NCBI GenBank assembly: GCA_009746045.1
Contig: RPFO01000288.1
Span: forward strand, 63,552-127,551
Direction of reading: 5' to 3'
Source: Mesostigma viride
Taxonomy: Eukaryota > Streptophyta > Mesostigmatophyceae > Mesostigmatales > Mesostigmataceae
Length of the DNA: 64,000 nt
The position numbers and the translations under genes are program-made. Below, one piece after another: positions 34,101 through 44,089 of this stretch. The notes beneath the pieces were generated by a model. That model was not told the origin of the DNA. It searched no databases and saw only the letters and a list, made by a program, of their open reading frames with translations. How positions within the stretch are numbered: position 1 is the first letter of the stretch; each line of letters opens with the position of its first letter.

Positions 34101-34624
34101 TACCGTAGTGGGCAGAATCTATTTACGAATAATTATATTTCCGAGGGGTTTTGGTCCCGGATTTCCTGTTTCCGAGGGTTTTCCATCCCGGTTCTGCACA
34201 TTTCCGTGGCCTGGGCCCCGTTTGTGCCAAACGCTAGTACTAGGCCATTGGCTTTGCTACCCCGCCACGTACTTAGGTAATTGCCCTTGTTCATACCCTG
34301 CGCCATCCGAGGGCTCAGCCATGGCAAAAATGCGCGAGGCAAAACTGCTTTGGCCACTTAGGAGTCTGCCTTTTCAATCAGGCTATTCACAGTTGGCGCC
34401 GAATCCTCGAGACCGGATTGGTCCACCACGAAAAAGTAGGCTCGAGGCCATGTGATGCGCGGCAAAACGCTGCGCGGCGCGGCGCGACGCTGGAAACGCC
34501 AGCGCGGCGCCCAAAGCGTACCCCGGGTTTCATGATTTCCGGGCCAAAATGAACCCGGATTTCAAGCATTTTCGGGGGGGTATTCGTAAACATTATTCGT
34601 AAATAGATTCTAGCCACTACGGTA
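34101..34624. mobile_element. Foldback element with 33 bp terminal inverted repeats
   Basis: 34,101-34,133 (TACCGTAGTGGGCAGAATCT onward) and 34,592-34,624 are inverted copies with two mismatches. There is no transposase frame. It looks like a MITE-type non-autonomous element. Confidence 0.55.
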
Positions 34625-36056
34625 GCCCCAATACCTATTTAATTATGATTTAACAAAACAGGGTGTCGCTGCGGTGGCACCATAAACACAGCATGACCAT
34701 AGATGCAAGCAGAAAAAAGGCGCTAGTACTCAGTTCCCTCTGCCTCTTAGGTGTCTTTTGGACCTTACGAGGTTTCCCCACAACACGGTAAGCATGGCAT
34801 GACATGGCATGCACCCCAAGGGACGCCTCATACACAATTGCACGGCCGGGGCTGTCGCGCAGCACTGCAGGCAGCAACAGCCTGCCATGGGTATTGCACG
34901 TAACCATGAGGAATCCAAAGCCGCTATTACAAACACGCACAAGGATCATGCATTATAATGATAGGTGTGACCTTCCAAGCGCTTAGCTTCACTCACATAG
35001 CCCCAATATCTACGTTGTTACGGTATATTCTGTCAGGGGTTTGCTGCCGCGGCAGCAGATGAACAGCACGTGGCAAGATGTACAAGCATAACTGGACACC
35101 ATTTGCACTGTCTTCTAGACCTCTAGCTTGATTTTAAGCTTTGCAAGGGTTGCCTGAGACATGGCCAGCATGGCAGGAACTGCCATGCTTCTTATGGAAA
35201 GCAAACACGTCTACACGGTGGGGGCCAGCCGCAGAGCACTGCACGAAGTAATATAGCCTGCCTTACGTCACCTCGGCACTAGGCGCCGATAGGCAGCTAA
35301 AAACTGGCGATATCACAAGCAAATCGATGCCATTCCCTTTCTGCCACCAGGACGCACTTACCTTTCACACCCCTCACACCCGGGATCACTAAGCACGCAT
35401 ATGCGCTGGCCATGAACGTGGCTGCATCAGAAAAGCTGTTCAAGCTCGGCGTTATCAAGTTGTCCGGAAGCGATGCAGCCCGCTAATCTGGCCGGACAGA
35501 CGCTCCATGCGTCGTCCATTGACGTATGAAAGCGGCTGCAGCGGCCTCACCAGCGCTGTTCGCATAATTGCGCTCCCATATCTGGGGGCGCGCGCGCGTT
35601 TATTGTCCGCAATCCAGTTTTTCCTAGCTAAAAACACCCCTTCCTCTACCTATGGATTCACGACAAAAGGCTCGAAAATAGCCAGTGCCCCTTTAGTCAT
35701 GGCTGCCCCAACATCCCCCCCCGCCGTTCCGCTAGTCTCCTTCCCAACATATCGAAGCATCGTCCTGCTGGCAGGCGCACTAGCAACGCCATCTACGCCC
35801 CATCTGAACTTCACTAACCTGGCATTCAGCACACAAATGACGACCCCACGAATTTATAAATCGACTTTTGACACATTTAGCGGTCGGGCTAGCTTCAAGG
35901 ATAATTTATCTGCCCAACGCGCTCCATACTGCTCGAAATGATGCACGAACGTGGCCATACGGTCCATTTTACTCGAGGCCGCCATGGTCGTGCATTCGTG
36001 AAAATTCCTCGTCCCGTTGCACGAAAGTGGCCCAAATAGGTACTCTTCCACCTTTC
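34625..36056. other. No gene recognised
   Basis: Only short ORFs of random character. A variant of GTGCACGAA/ATGCACGAACGTGGCC recurs around 35,942-36,030 in direct and inverted orientation without a clear element boundary. Confidence 0.4.
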
Positions 36057-36202
36057 CACAAAGTACGGTATTTTTCAGTAACCGTCGACCCCTGTCGACC
36101 CCAACGGGTCAGGACGCTCAGCACATGTACCAGATTCGCGCCACTGGGGCCGGACGACCCATAGTAGGACCGGTCCTTCCCGCCAAAATACCGTACTTTG
36201 TG
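36057..36202. repeat. Small inverted-repeat element (perfect 18 bp arms)
   Basis: CACAAAGTACGGTATTTT at 36,057-36,074 is repeated exactly inverted at 36,185-36,202. At 146 bp it is the size of a small MITE. Confidence 0.6.
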
Positions 36203-36635
36203 AGATCTTGGTGAAAAAGGCCTTTTTTTTTTTTTTTTTTTTGCATGTCAATTGAGCCAAAAGGCCTCAATTGAGGCCTCAGGACACTGAGACATAAACA
36301 ATCACATCGTGTTCGAAGTCGAGTTTACATATTTCCTCCTGTTCACGAAAAGTTTACTCCTTTTCGCACTGTATTGGCTCCGCGCGCCTAAACAACGACG
36401 GGTGCGATCTACCTTTACCACACCCACGATTGGATTAGATTGGGTAGAATATCTTTACCGTCGATGTACTGCTTCGGCCTGGAATGGCCCCATTCCCAAA
36501 CAACATTAGCGGACTGGGCACGGCGTACGCCCTGCGCATGCCGGCTTTGATCTGGAAGCTGGGTGACGTTGCATCAGAGTGCTCCTCAATCCCACCGACG
36601 CGCAGCAGGCCGTCTGGCTCTTTATTTCGATGATA

Positions 36636-37586
36636 ATGTCAACGTCGGCAACGTGCCAGCATATAGTTATTGTTATCAGCTTACTGCTGTGCACACATGG
36701 GGCATCGACGACGCACGCCCATGTTACTGCTGCGAACGTAACTTACATGGTGGGGGGGGTGCCGTATGAAGGATACACAGCCTATGATTCGAGTGGGGCT
36801 GCCGATGGCGGCAAGTTTCCCGTTATTCTAATCGTACACCAATGGGCTGGTTTGGGCCCTCTAGAAAAGCTTCGGGCGCAGGAGTTCGCTTCCAAGGGCT
36901 ACTTCGTCTTCGCGGTCGACTTGTACGGAGCAGGCATCCGCCCAACTACGACCGCGGACAGGTATTCAAACTCCTCATTACTTACAGCCAATCCCGGCCT
37001 GGCGTTAGAGCGTGCTCAGGGAGCGTGGGCTTTCATGGCTACAGCATTTCGACGTGCGGACACGCGCAATGTGTCCGCGGTCGGCATCTGCCTGGGGGGC
37101 CGGCTTGTCTTGGAGATGGCAAGGGCGGGCATGCCCCTCAGGGTGGCAGTTGCGTGGCATCCGGGTGTGACCGTCTCCTCCTTGCCCGCGGAACTAAAGA
37201 AGAATTTAACAGCTTCCATCCTGATCGTTCAGGGCCTGAACGACAAGGCGCTCGCCAATGCCAACGCCTCGTGGGCGCTGTTTGACGAGCTGCGCGTGTC
37301 CGACGCCGACTGGCAGTGGCGCCTGCTCGCCAACACGGCGCACGCGTTCACCGACACGAGCGATTCCCGTTACCACGCTCTCTCCACCCTGCGGGCGCAG
37401 TGGCTCACCTACCAGCTCCTCGAGGAGAAGATGCCGACCGGGCGGCCCTCCCCCTGGGGCACCCCCCTGGCGGACGTGCTCGGCCCCTATCCCCAGCCCG
37501 CCGTCAGGAATATGACGGTCCTGTCCTCGGACGCTGAACCTGTCCCACTCAAGGGTTGGCTGGCCGAGCCAAGCCAGCTGGACTAG
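36636..37586 (+). CDS. Dienelactone hydrolase-family protein with signal peptide
   Basis: Alpha/beta hydrolase of the dienelactone hydrolase type, 316 aa from the ATG at 36,636. Other in-frame ATGs lie upstream at 36,579 and 36,630. The N-terminus has a hydrophobic signal (CQHIVIVISLLLCTHG). Visible blocks are VILIVHQWAGLG, FVFAVDLYGAG, the nucleophile-elbow GICLGG with the Cys typical of this family, and a catalytic-His region LLANTAHAFTD. Known members open lactone rings or hydrolyse small esters. The substrate here is unknown, and the signal points to secretion or the endomembrane system. It is intronless and lies at the junction between repeat-rich DNA and the dense virus-like block, so it may be host or viral. 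Confidence 0.8.
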   Translation: MSTSATCQHIVIVISLLLCTHGASTTHAHVTAANVTYMVGGVPYEGYTAYDSSGAADGGKFPVILIVHQWAGLGPLEKLRAQEFASKGYFVFAVDLYGAGIRPTTTADRYSNSSLLTANPGLALERAQGAWAFMATAFRRADTRNVSAVGICLGGRLVLEMARAGMPLRVAVAWHPGVTVSSLPAELKKNLTASILIVQGLNDKALANANASWALFDELRVSDADWQWRLLANTAHAFTDTSDSRYHALSTLRAQWLTYQLLEEKMPTGRPSPWGTPLADVLGPYPQPAVRNMTVLSSDAEPVPLKGWLAEPSQLD

Positions 37587-37694
37587 GCTCCGCGAGGGCG
37601 ACCCCCCGTGCTGGTTGACAGTTGGCAGCAGTTGGCAGCAGTGGGCAGGGGTGGCGGTCGTCAGCAAAAAGTGTGGTGCATTAGTGAGGCAGCT

Positions 37695-37949
37695 ATGCCG
37701 TTGAAACTGTCCAAGGACGACTCTATCGTTCGGTCCCGTAACTACTGCGGCATCGGCCGGGCGCCCCGCGGCAAGCAGTGGGGTAACGCCCGCACGTGCG
37801 CTCGTTTCGGTCAGGTGCGGCGTTTCGGGCTGTACCTGCTCCCGGCGTCTCTGCTCCAGAAGTACAGGGCGAGGGACGAGAAGATCCGCAAGGGGCTGTG
37901 CAGCCGGGCACGCCGGCAGCGCAAGAGTGAGGGCGCGGGGCGGGCTTGA
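37695..37949 (+). CDS. Small basic protein with a YCG.G..P.GK motif (virus-like)
   Basis: 84 aa from the ATG at 37,695 (MPLKLSKDDSIVRSRNYCG). The core YCGIGRAPRGKQWG...C.R.GQ.R.FGLY resembles a short conserved motif found in small proteins of several giant viruses (recalled, not searched). The C-terminus is Arg/Lys-rich. It is the first gene of the virus-like gene block from the left. Function unknown. Confidence 0.5.
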   Translation: MPLKLSKDDSIVRSRNYCGIGRAPRGKQWGNARTCARFGQVRRFGLYLLPASLLQKYRARDEKIRKGLCSRARRQRKSEGAGRA

Positions 37950-37988
37950 GGGAGTGGATGCTGGCCGGGGGCCTTTTTGCCCGAGTGC

Positions 37989-38505
37989 CTATCCACCTTC
38001 CCTGGGCGACACGGGGTTCTCGCGGGCTGAAGGTCAAAAAAGGCCCTTTTTGCCTATCCACTGTCGCTGCCCGCCACACGCGTCTCGCAGGTCTGCGCTG
38101 GGGGCACCCGTCGAGACGGGGTTCTCGATGGCACTCGTTGGATAGTCACTTTTGGATAGAGGCTTTTTTTCGACCCCGTCTCCAAGTTTATTTCTGTGGA
38201 GGCATGCATGCGTGCATGTGTATGCTGTATACGCTAAGTCTTTTTTTTCCAATTTGCACTACCATAAAATAAATTTCTTTTTCGAGTAAAAAAAACACCA
38301 CTATCCAAAAGTGACTATCCACCGCCGCGTGTCGGCAATCGCGTGTCGGGACGTGCCCCGAATGGCACCCCTCGAGCGTGCATTCTCGGTGCCACTCGCT
38401 GGATAGTCAAAAACGGTCCAAATCGGCCTTCACCGGGCGGCGCGGGCGGGTGGGCGGACGAAGGTGGATAGTGGGTGGGGTGCAAACGGGTGCGGTGCCT
38501 ATCCA
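37989..38505. repeat. Cluster of nine TGGATAG/CTATCCA heptamers
   Basis: CTATCCA occurs at 37,989, 38,054, 38,301, 38,315 and 38,499. TGGATAG occurs at 38,139, 38,153, 38,400 and 38,465. Two pairs form a 21 bp perfect inverted repeat (38,139-38,159 and 38,301-38,321). The region is non-coding and lies between convergent genes. It could be a replication or packaging signal, or a decayed repeat. Confidence 0.7.
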
Positions 38506-38570
38506 AGCCGCGAGCCGCGAGTGGGAGGGGATGAACGCAAGGATTCGTTTATTGATGAATAAATAGACAT

Positions 38571-38968
38571 TCAGCACCTGGCGAAGTTGTAGGTGAGCAT
38601 CCTGGCCAGCCGGCAGCCGGCGCTCTTGCCCTTCTGCGTGAGCCCGGCGACGGGCGTGTGCCTGGCTATGAAGGACGTGACGCGCTTGCCGGCCCCGGAG
38701 ACGGCGTCTCCCACGGGGTTGCGCGCGAGCCCGAACGCGTTGAGCGCGCCCCCGGCGAGCGAGAGGGGGTTGACCGAGTCGATGACGGCGTGCTGCACGG
38801 CGCCGAGCGCCCCGTGGCCGTGCGAGGGGGGGCGGCGTGCTGCACGGGGGCCGACTCGACGGAGGGCGTTTCGTAGGCGGGCAGAGAGGTCGCGAGCGCG
38901 GATTCGCCTCGCAGGCGCAGCACGGCGAGGACGAGCAGCAGGAGCCAGGCGACGAAAAGCAGCCGCAT
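38571..38968 (-). CDS. Membrane-anchored viral protein, frame broken at a G7 run
   Basis: The N-terminal part (from ATG 38,968) is a membrane anchor, MRLLFVAWLLLLVLAVL, followed by LPAYETPSVESAPVQH. The C-terminal part lies in another frame (ending at 38,571) and has VIDSVNPLSLAGGALNAFG, GDAVSGAGKRVTSFIARHTP and CRLARMLTYNFARC. The shift falls at the seven-base G run at about 38,826-38,832 and corresponds to one missing base. Function unknown. Confidence 0.55.
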
Positions 38969-38982
38969 GGCGGTTGTCACTA

Positions 38983-39447
38983 TTATCGGCATGACAAATT
39001 AATTGTCGAGAGGCGCCGGCGGGGCGTGCTGTGGCAGCGCGGGCAGCCGTCGAAGCAGTAGGCCACGCCCTGCAGGCCCATGGCGGTCGACACGGCGACG
39101 GCGTGGTGCATGTTGCATGCGGCGAAATTCGACAGGTCGCGGCAGTCCAGCCGGTTGAGGATGTTCCCGAAGGCGCTCCACGGTATCAGGGCGAACAGCC
39201 CCATCTCGGGCGCGCCCACGAGGCCGTCGGGGCACTCGTCGTCGTCGGGACGCCACACCTCTTCTTCCTCCCGCGCGCTCGCTCTCCTGCGGACGGGCGA
39301 GGCCGGGGGCGAGGCCGGGGGCGAGGGCGAGGGCGAAAGCGAGAAAGCGAGCACGCGTCTGCCCCGCTTGCTCCTGCGGATGATCGACGGGAGCGCGAAA
39401 GTCAGCTTGCGCTTGGCCAGAGCCAGCGGAGAGGTCGGGCGAGCCAT
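38983..39447 (-). CDS. F-box-like protein
   Basis: 154 aa if started at the ATG at 39,447 (MARPTSPLALAKRK). The frame is open further upstream, but that part is low-complexity. A basic and Pro/Ser-rich N-terminus is followed by LIPWSAFGNILNRLDCRDLSNFAACN, the shape of an F-box (P...L..IL..L...DL..F...C). The C-terminus has a small CFDGCPRC motif. F-box proteins recruit substrates to SCF ubiquitin ligases. It is one of three such genes within 4 kb. Confidence 0.5.
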   Translation of the reverse strand: MARPTSPLALAKRKLTFALPSIIRRSKRGRRVLAFSLSPSPSPPASPPASPVRRRASAREEEEVWRPDDDECPDGLVGAPEMGLFALIPWSAFGNILNRLDCRDLSNFAACNMHHAVAVSTAMGLQGVAYCFDGCPRCHSTPRRRLSTINLSCR

Positions 39448-39683
39448 GGCAGCGGGTAGGAATTCGCGATCGTCACGTGCACGCCCGGGACAGTCGTGCC
39501 CCTCGCCTTTAGCACGATTCCCCGCCCGCGCCACGTGTCGGCAGAAGAGGGGGGCGGTCGGCGCGGAGCGCGCGGGAGTTCCGGGGGCGGTCCGGTGCAG
39601 TCGAAAAGGAGTACCGGGCGTGCGAGGCAGCAGAAAGAAAGGGACGGGCGTGCGAGGCAGCAAAAAAAGGGACGGGGCGAGCC

Positions 39684-40178
39684 ATGACGCGCCAGAAGGA
39701 GTGCGAGTGGGGGTTCCACCCGGGCAACAACACGCTCATGTACCTGACGCGAAACACGCGCGACGGCATCGCGTTCGCCGAACGGGCGCGCAGGGAGGGC
39801 GTGCTCGCCGGGAAGCTGCCCTCGGCCGAGCCGCCCCGCCTCATCTGCGGCTTCTGCGACGAGCTGCGGGAGGAGATCGACTTCGCGGTGTGCCCCGCGG
39901 AGGGCACCCGCAGCAACATGTGCCGGCGGTGCCTGTGGCACGAGGCGTCGGGAGGCTCGTTCCCTCCCGCTGGCGTCCGGACGTGCGAGGGCTGCGGCTC
40001 TAGCCTGCTGTCCATCTACTTCCCCGTCGATCGCGACTGGCGTCGCTCTCAGTGCGCGTACTGCGTGGACGCGCGGTTCGATCGTCCGTCCGCCGTCGGT
40101 CCGTCGCGCTGCGCGGACCCGGCGCTTTCTGCGCGGCTGGCCTGGGAGGGGGGGAGGGGGCGGACTAGACGGTTTTGA
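39684..40178 (+). CDS. Cys-rich putative zinc-binding protein
   Basis: 164 aa starting MTRQKECEWGFHPGNNTLMY. Two clusters of Cys pairs are visible: ICGFCDEL...MCRRCLW and CEGCGSS...CAYC. These could bind two zinc ions, but I cannot assign a family. It is transcribed divergently from the F-box gene to its left, with about 240 bases between likely start codons. Confidence 0.55.
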   Translation: MTRQKECEWGFHPGNNTLMYLTRNTRDGIAFAERARREGVLAGKLPSAEPPRLICGFCDELREEIDFAVCPAEGTRSNMCRRCLWHEASGGSFPPAGVRTCEGCGSSLLSIYFPVDRDWRRSQCAYCVDARFDRPSAVGPSRCADPALSARLAWEGGRGRTRRF

Positions 40179-40236
40179 ACAAATTTGTAAAAAGACCTCA
40201 ATAACGCCCTTGTAAAATTGCCTAATAAAATTGCTC

Positions 40237-41034
40237 CTAGCTTGACCGCTCCCACTCTCTTTCCATCGCCCTGGCGTAACGAAACACCTCTCTCTCCGCC
40301 TGCTCCACCTCGGCCTTGTCCGCTTCCAATTGTTTAGCTAGATCGGCCTTCTGTAGATTGAGTGTTCTTGCTTGACGACGCGCCTCGCCCCTTTCGGCAT
40401 CCGTGGGTGGATTCGGACCAGCATAAAGCTGTCTCCATACCGCATTGGTCGCTTCCGCGATACCCGCGATCGCGGCCCTCCGTTCGCTCATGCGGTCATG
40501 CGCGGCGTCCACGTCGGCCCACGTGACGGTCCGCGGGGCCGTGAGCTCTAGCAACCTGCCGCGCGAACTGCGCAGGGCCTCTTTCGCACGCGGCAGGGGG
40601 GCATTTGCCATAGAAGCATCGTGGGCAAGTCGCATACGACGCGACTCGGCCAGATCACGCGCTGTAAACGCTGTGTGGAGCCTGTTTATCAAGACGTCGA
40701 TCCGTCTTTGTTGTGCATCGGTCCACGGCGGTCCAGGCTGTCCCGCCCCTGGAAACGTCAGTGTCTCTTGTCTGATCCTCTCTTTCAGATCATCCAGCAG
40801 CTTCTCCGTGACGAGGGCCTTTTTCAGCTCGGCGTCCAACGTGGTCGCCTTTTTGTGCATCGCGTCAAACATTCTGCTCTTCACTTTCTCATCGTACCTC
40901 TTCCCCAAAGCCGTGCCAAGGTTGGCCTTGTCGCGGTCGCTGGGGATATGGGACAGAATCTGCTCTAGAATCCCGGGCACCGCAACGAGATCCTTAAACG
41001 TGTTGCGCGGCCGGCGTTCCATAATCACACGCAT
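40237..41034 (-). CDS. F-box-like protein with coiled-coil C-terminus
   Basis: 265 aa from ATG 41,034 (MRVIMERRPRNTFKDLV). The earlier ATG at 41,115 adds a low-complexity stretch. The F-box-like segment LVAVPGILEQILSHIPSDRD is at the N-terminus. The rest is charged and helical (for example LNLQKADLAKQLEADKAEVEQ), likely a coiled coil. Possibly a viral substrate adaptor for host SCF ligase; this role is inference. Confidence 0.55.
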   Translation of the reverse strand: MRVIMERRPRNTFKDLVAVPGILEQILSHIPSDRDKANLGTALGKRYDEKVKSRMFDAMHKKATTLDAELKKALVTEKLLDDLKERIRQETLTFPGAGQPGPPWTDAQQRRIDVLINRLHTAFTARDLAESRRMRLAHDASMANAPLPRAKEALRSSRGRLLELTAPRTVTWADVDAAHDRMSERRAAIAGIAEATNAVWRQLYAGPNPPTDAERGEARRQARTLNLQKADLAKQLEADKAEVEQAEREVFRYARAMEREWERSS

Positions 41035-41153
41035 CGATAATATTTCACCTTGCGCGTTCCCACCGCCTCTCCAACTCCCTTGCAAACCTAAAGACCGCGC
41101 GTTCCGCCATTGCACACACGCAAGTGGACGATAATTTTGACAACCGTTAGTGT

Positions 41154-42817
41154 ATGAAAGAACGGATGAGTGGACGCGTCGAGGAGTTTGAGGTCACAGA
41201 GCTCCAGGTGGGGCCGCTGGGGCAGTACCCCCTCAAAGTGATAGCCAAGAAGAGCTCGACGAGGATAAGCAAGAGCTGGCTCGAGATCTTCATCCCCGTC
41301 CGACAGGATACAAGTCCAGGCTCGTGAACAAGATGCGCGCCGAGTCGCCCCTGCTGGGAGGCATGAGCTTCGCGTACCTAAAATTTAGCCTGAAGAAGCC
41401 CACCCAGCTCTGGCTGGACTACTTCTACGTCCGCGCGAAGGAATTCGAAGGGCAGGCATCCGCGGTCGAGAAGGCCGTGTTCGAAAGCGTCGGGCGTCGG
41501 CTTCTGTGCTACGGCATTCGCTTACTTGCGCAAGAGATGAAAAACCCGGCCGCCTCCGAACTGGCTTTGGAAGCGAGCGGAGGCGTGTGCAAAAAGGGCG
41601 AGGCGAACGCCAAGTACAAGCATTGGACTTACGAAAAGATCGACGAATACTTGAAGGACTATCAGAGCACCCGCAGATTTTTGCGCGCCGAATTAAAGGA
41701 GCGAAACATGAAGGAACTGAGGAATGCCGTGTGCATCATAGAGAACAACCGCAGGCTGGTGAGGTATTACAACCGCTACGGGCTAGAGGCGTACGACTCG
41801 ACGAGCGGAAACCACATCCTAATGAAAGCGCCTCTCTCCACAGTCGTAGAGGCGTGCCAGGCGCCCCAACCGGCACCGGTCGCCGCGGGTCAAGAGGCCG
41901 TTGTCGACGCCGTGTCCGCTGCGGCAACCGAGGCTGGGACGTCGATGGCGCGCAAGTCCAGGCTGGCGAGCGTCATCTCCGGACTCAGGGCACGCAAGCA
42001 TCGGCCGTCTTCAAGGGCGCACCGCGTACGAGCCGGCGACGCCGGTTTGGATATCCCGCCCGAAGTGTACGGTATGATCACGGACTACATCACGCTTGAC
42101 GACGCGCTGAGACTGGCCAAGGTCAGCAAGAACGCCCGCACGGGCGTGCTGGGGCGTATTATTGACGACGACCGCGTGGCCGCCGTCGCACAAAGGGCCT
42201 GGGTGGATCGCGAGCACGTCGAGCGAGAACACGATAAAGCCGCAGAAGACATCGAGACGGCAAACGCAGGGATGCGCCAAAGGCGGAACAGCGTTGAGCG
42301 CGAGTGGATGGATCGAAGAGCGTTGCGCGAGAGAACCCAGCCACCCAACGGTGCACCGGACATGCCGTGGCTGAGAGACGAGCAGTACCAGGCCTGGTCA
42401 CGTCAGAAAGACGAGGCACAAGCCAGGAAGGACAGCATGCAGCCTGCACTTGATTACACGCGAGGCAGGGCTAATTGGTACGCTCAATATCCGTTTTTCC
42501 AGGTCGACGTGCAAAATGCACTCCGACGGGCGGCGCCTCACCACCAGCCGATGATCCCTCCCTCACCCGACGAAGAGTTTGCAAGGGACGCTTACAAGGT
42601 TGCGGATTTCGTGGCCTCGCGCGGCGGCGACTGGCGCAGGATGCAGCCGGTCTTGGAGAGGAGTTGCGAAAACACCATGCGCCGGACAGACAACCCCATG
42701 TCCTGGTGCCCGCGCCTGCCACCAGGCGATCCGCGATTTGAACTCAATTCTGCTAGCCGTAACGCGCCATCCGCGATCGCAAGACTTGGGACACACAGGC
42801 GCGTTCCCGTACTATGA
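41154..42817 (+). CDS. F-box-like protein, N-terminus in another frame
   Basis: The main frame runs from 41,333 (first ATG, MRAESPLLGGMSF) to 42,817. A 57-codon frame from ATG 41,154 (MKERMSGRVEEFEVTELQVG) ends ...LEIFIPV just where the main frame could continue with TGYKSRLVNK. One missing base near 41,300 would explain this. The middle part is Lys/Arg-rich and helical. Near 42,050 lies an F-box-like segment, LDIPPEVYGMITDYITLDDA, followed by LRLAKVSKNARTGVL. The remainder is a long charged helix and a Trp/Arg-rich tail. Function inferred only from the F-box-like part. Confidence 0.55.
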
Positions 42818-42853
42818 ACAAAAAATGTGTGTTCTGTGTGAAGGATCAACACA

Positions 42854-43377
42854 ATGCCTAACAGGGTCGAGCGGTGCAAGGCGACTACCACAAAAGGAAA
42901 ACAGTGTCGTAATAATACCGTTGGTTGGTTAAGATATGAAACTGACGTCAATAAAAAGCAAGATTTTAGGGTCAGGGGGCCTCAAGACGTGGCAAGAATA
43001 AGAGGATATTTCGTAGATTGCGACTACTGCACGACACACCTGGATCTCGACCCGCGTCTGCAAATTCAGAAGACTGTCATGAAACCTGGTGGTGGCAAAG
43101 AACTCTGGGATAAGATCGAAGAGCGAAGAGACGAGCTGGAATGGCGCATTAAACCGGAGTGGCGTCAGGATTTCAACGACGACTACACAGCCGCAATACA
43201 AAACATCGTGGACAACCAAAAACGCGACATGACAAAGTACAATAATGTTTACAAACAGAAAGCCAGGGGGTCGCATCTTTCTGAGATTGCTCCCATGAGA
43301 ATGCCGCAGCTTCATACAAGGACGGCACGACTGCCGAGGACTTGGAACCATATGCGCGGTCGTTGTTTGGAAGGTAA
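42854..43377 (+). CDS. Cys-motif protein (C-x9-C...C-x2-C-x2-H), frame broken
   Basis: The N-terminus has RCKATTTKGKQCRN and DYCTTH. This is the same kind of zinc-binding-looking motif as in the genes at 54,071 and 59,902, here with an insertion between the Cys pairs. A charged helical region follows. The frame continues artificially into the next gene because one base appears to be missing at the CCC near 43,292. With that base the protein would end ..AEDLEPYARSLFGR at the TAA 43,375-43,377. The apparent 410 aa ORF is therefore probably two genes. Confidence 0.55.
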
Positions 43378-43468
43378 TCACACATGTACAAGTTTGCGCC
43401 CGTGCACCAAGGGGCCGTTCCTGTGCCTCGGCCGCGCCCACGCCTGCGCCTCAGACGCCACAATAAAT

Positions 43469-44086
43469 ATGAACATCAATCTTAGGATGTCGCATCCAGT
43501 CGTGTCCCTAGACCGCCTAATGCCGTCAGAGACCGAAACGGGGACGGCAGAGGGTTTTTGGCTAAACCTGACCGGATCTCTTTACCCCGATTTTGATGAA
43601 AAGGGGACGCAAGGGTTTGTAGACAAGTTGGGACGCTACTGCCTCGTTTTCAACGCGTATGACGAGCACTTGGAGGACTGTTGCATGAACCGCGTCATCG
43701 ACGTACTCTTCCACAAGAAGGTGCCGTTCAGCGTCGAGTTCTACCGCGGACCCAGGTGCGCGAGTGGCGCGAGTGCCCTCACTTGGAGGCGATGGGAATC
43801 GTACATCGACATCCGCCGCCCCGAGGTGCGCGTAGTACGAGCTCACCTGGAAAGGCCGCACAAGGACCCCGAGTTCTACAAGTCCGTCCCGCCACCTGAC
43901 CAGCTGCATATAGGGCAGTACTCATTTCCGCCCGCCTACCGTCGCCTCCTTTTCGACTATTGCAAGGACTTCACCGTGTACGAACTGATCGGGACCTACA
44001 ACGGGGAAAACAAAAATCTGCCATCCTGCAAGTCATGGAGCGAGTCCGCGCGCCTCGGGTGTGACAGAAATGACGACCACCACTAA
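43469..44086 (+). CDS. Unknown virus-like protein
   Basis: 205 aa from ATG 43,469 (MNINLRMSHPVVSLDRL); an in-frame ATG at 43,487 is an alternative. It has GFWLNLTGSLYPDFDEK, LVFNAYDEHLEDCCM and YELIGTYNGENKNLP. No family is recognised. It ends three bases before the Rieske oxygenase start, suggesting coordinated expression. This part was fused to the preceding gene only by a frameshift. Confidence 0.55.
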   Translation: MNINLRMSHPVVSLDRLMPSETETGTAEGFWLNLTGSLYPDFDEKGTQGFVDKLGRYCLVFNAYDEHLEDCCMNRVIDVLFHKKVPFSVEFYRGPRCASGASALTWRRWESYIDIRRPEVRVVRAHLERPHKDPEFYKSVPPPDQLHIGQYSFPPAYRRLLFDYCKDFTVYELIGTYNGENKNLPSCKSWSESARLGCDRNDDHH

Positions 44087-44089
44087 CAG

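Noticed and set aside
35455-36260. Several 60-144 aa ORFs
   Set aside because: They overlap on both strands with no domain, signal or coding bias; the area holds small inverted repeats instead.
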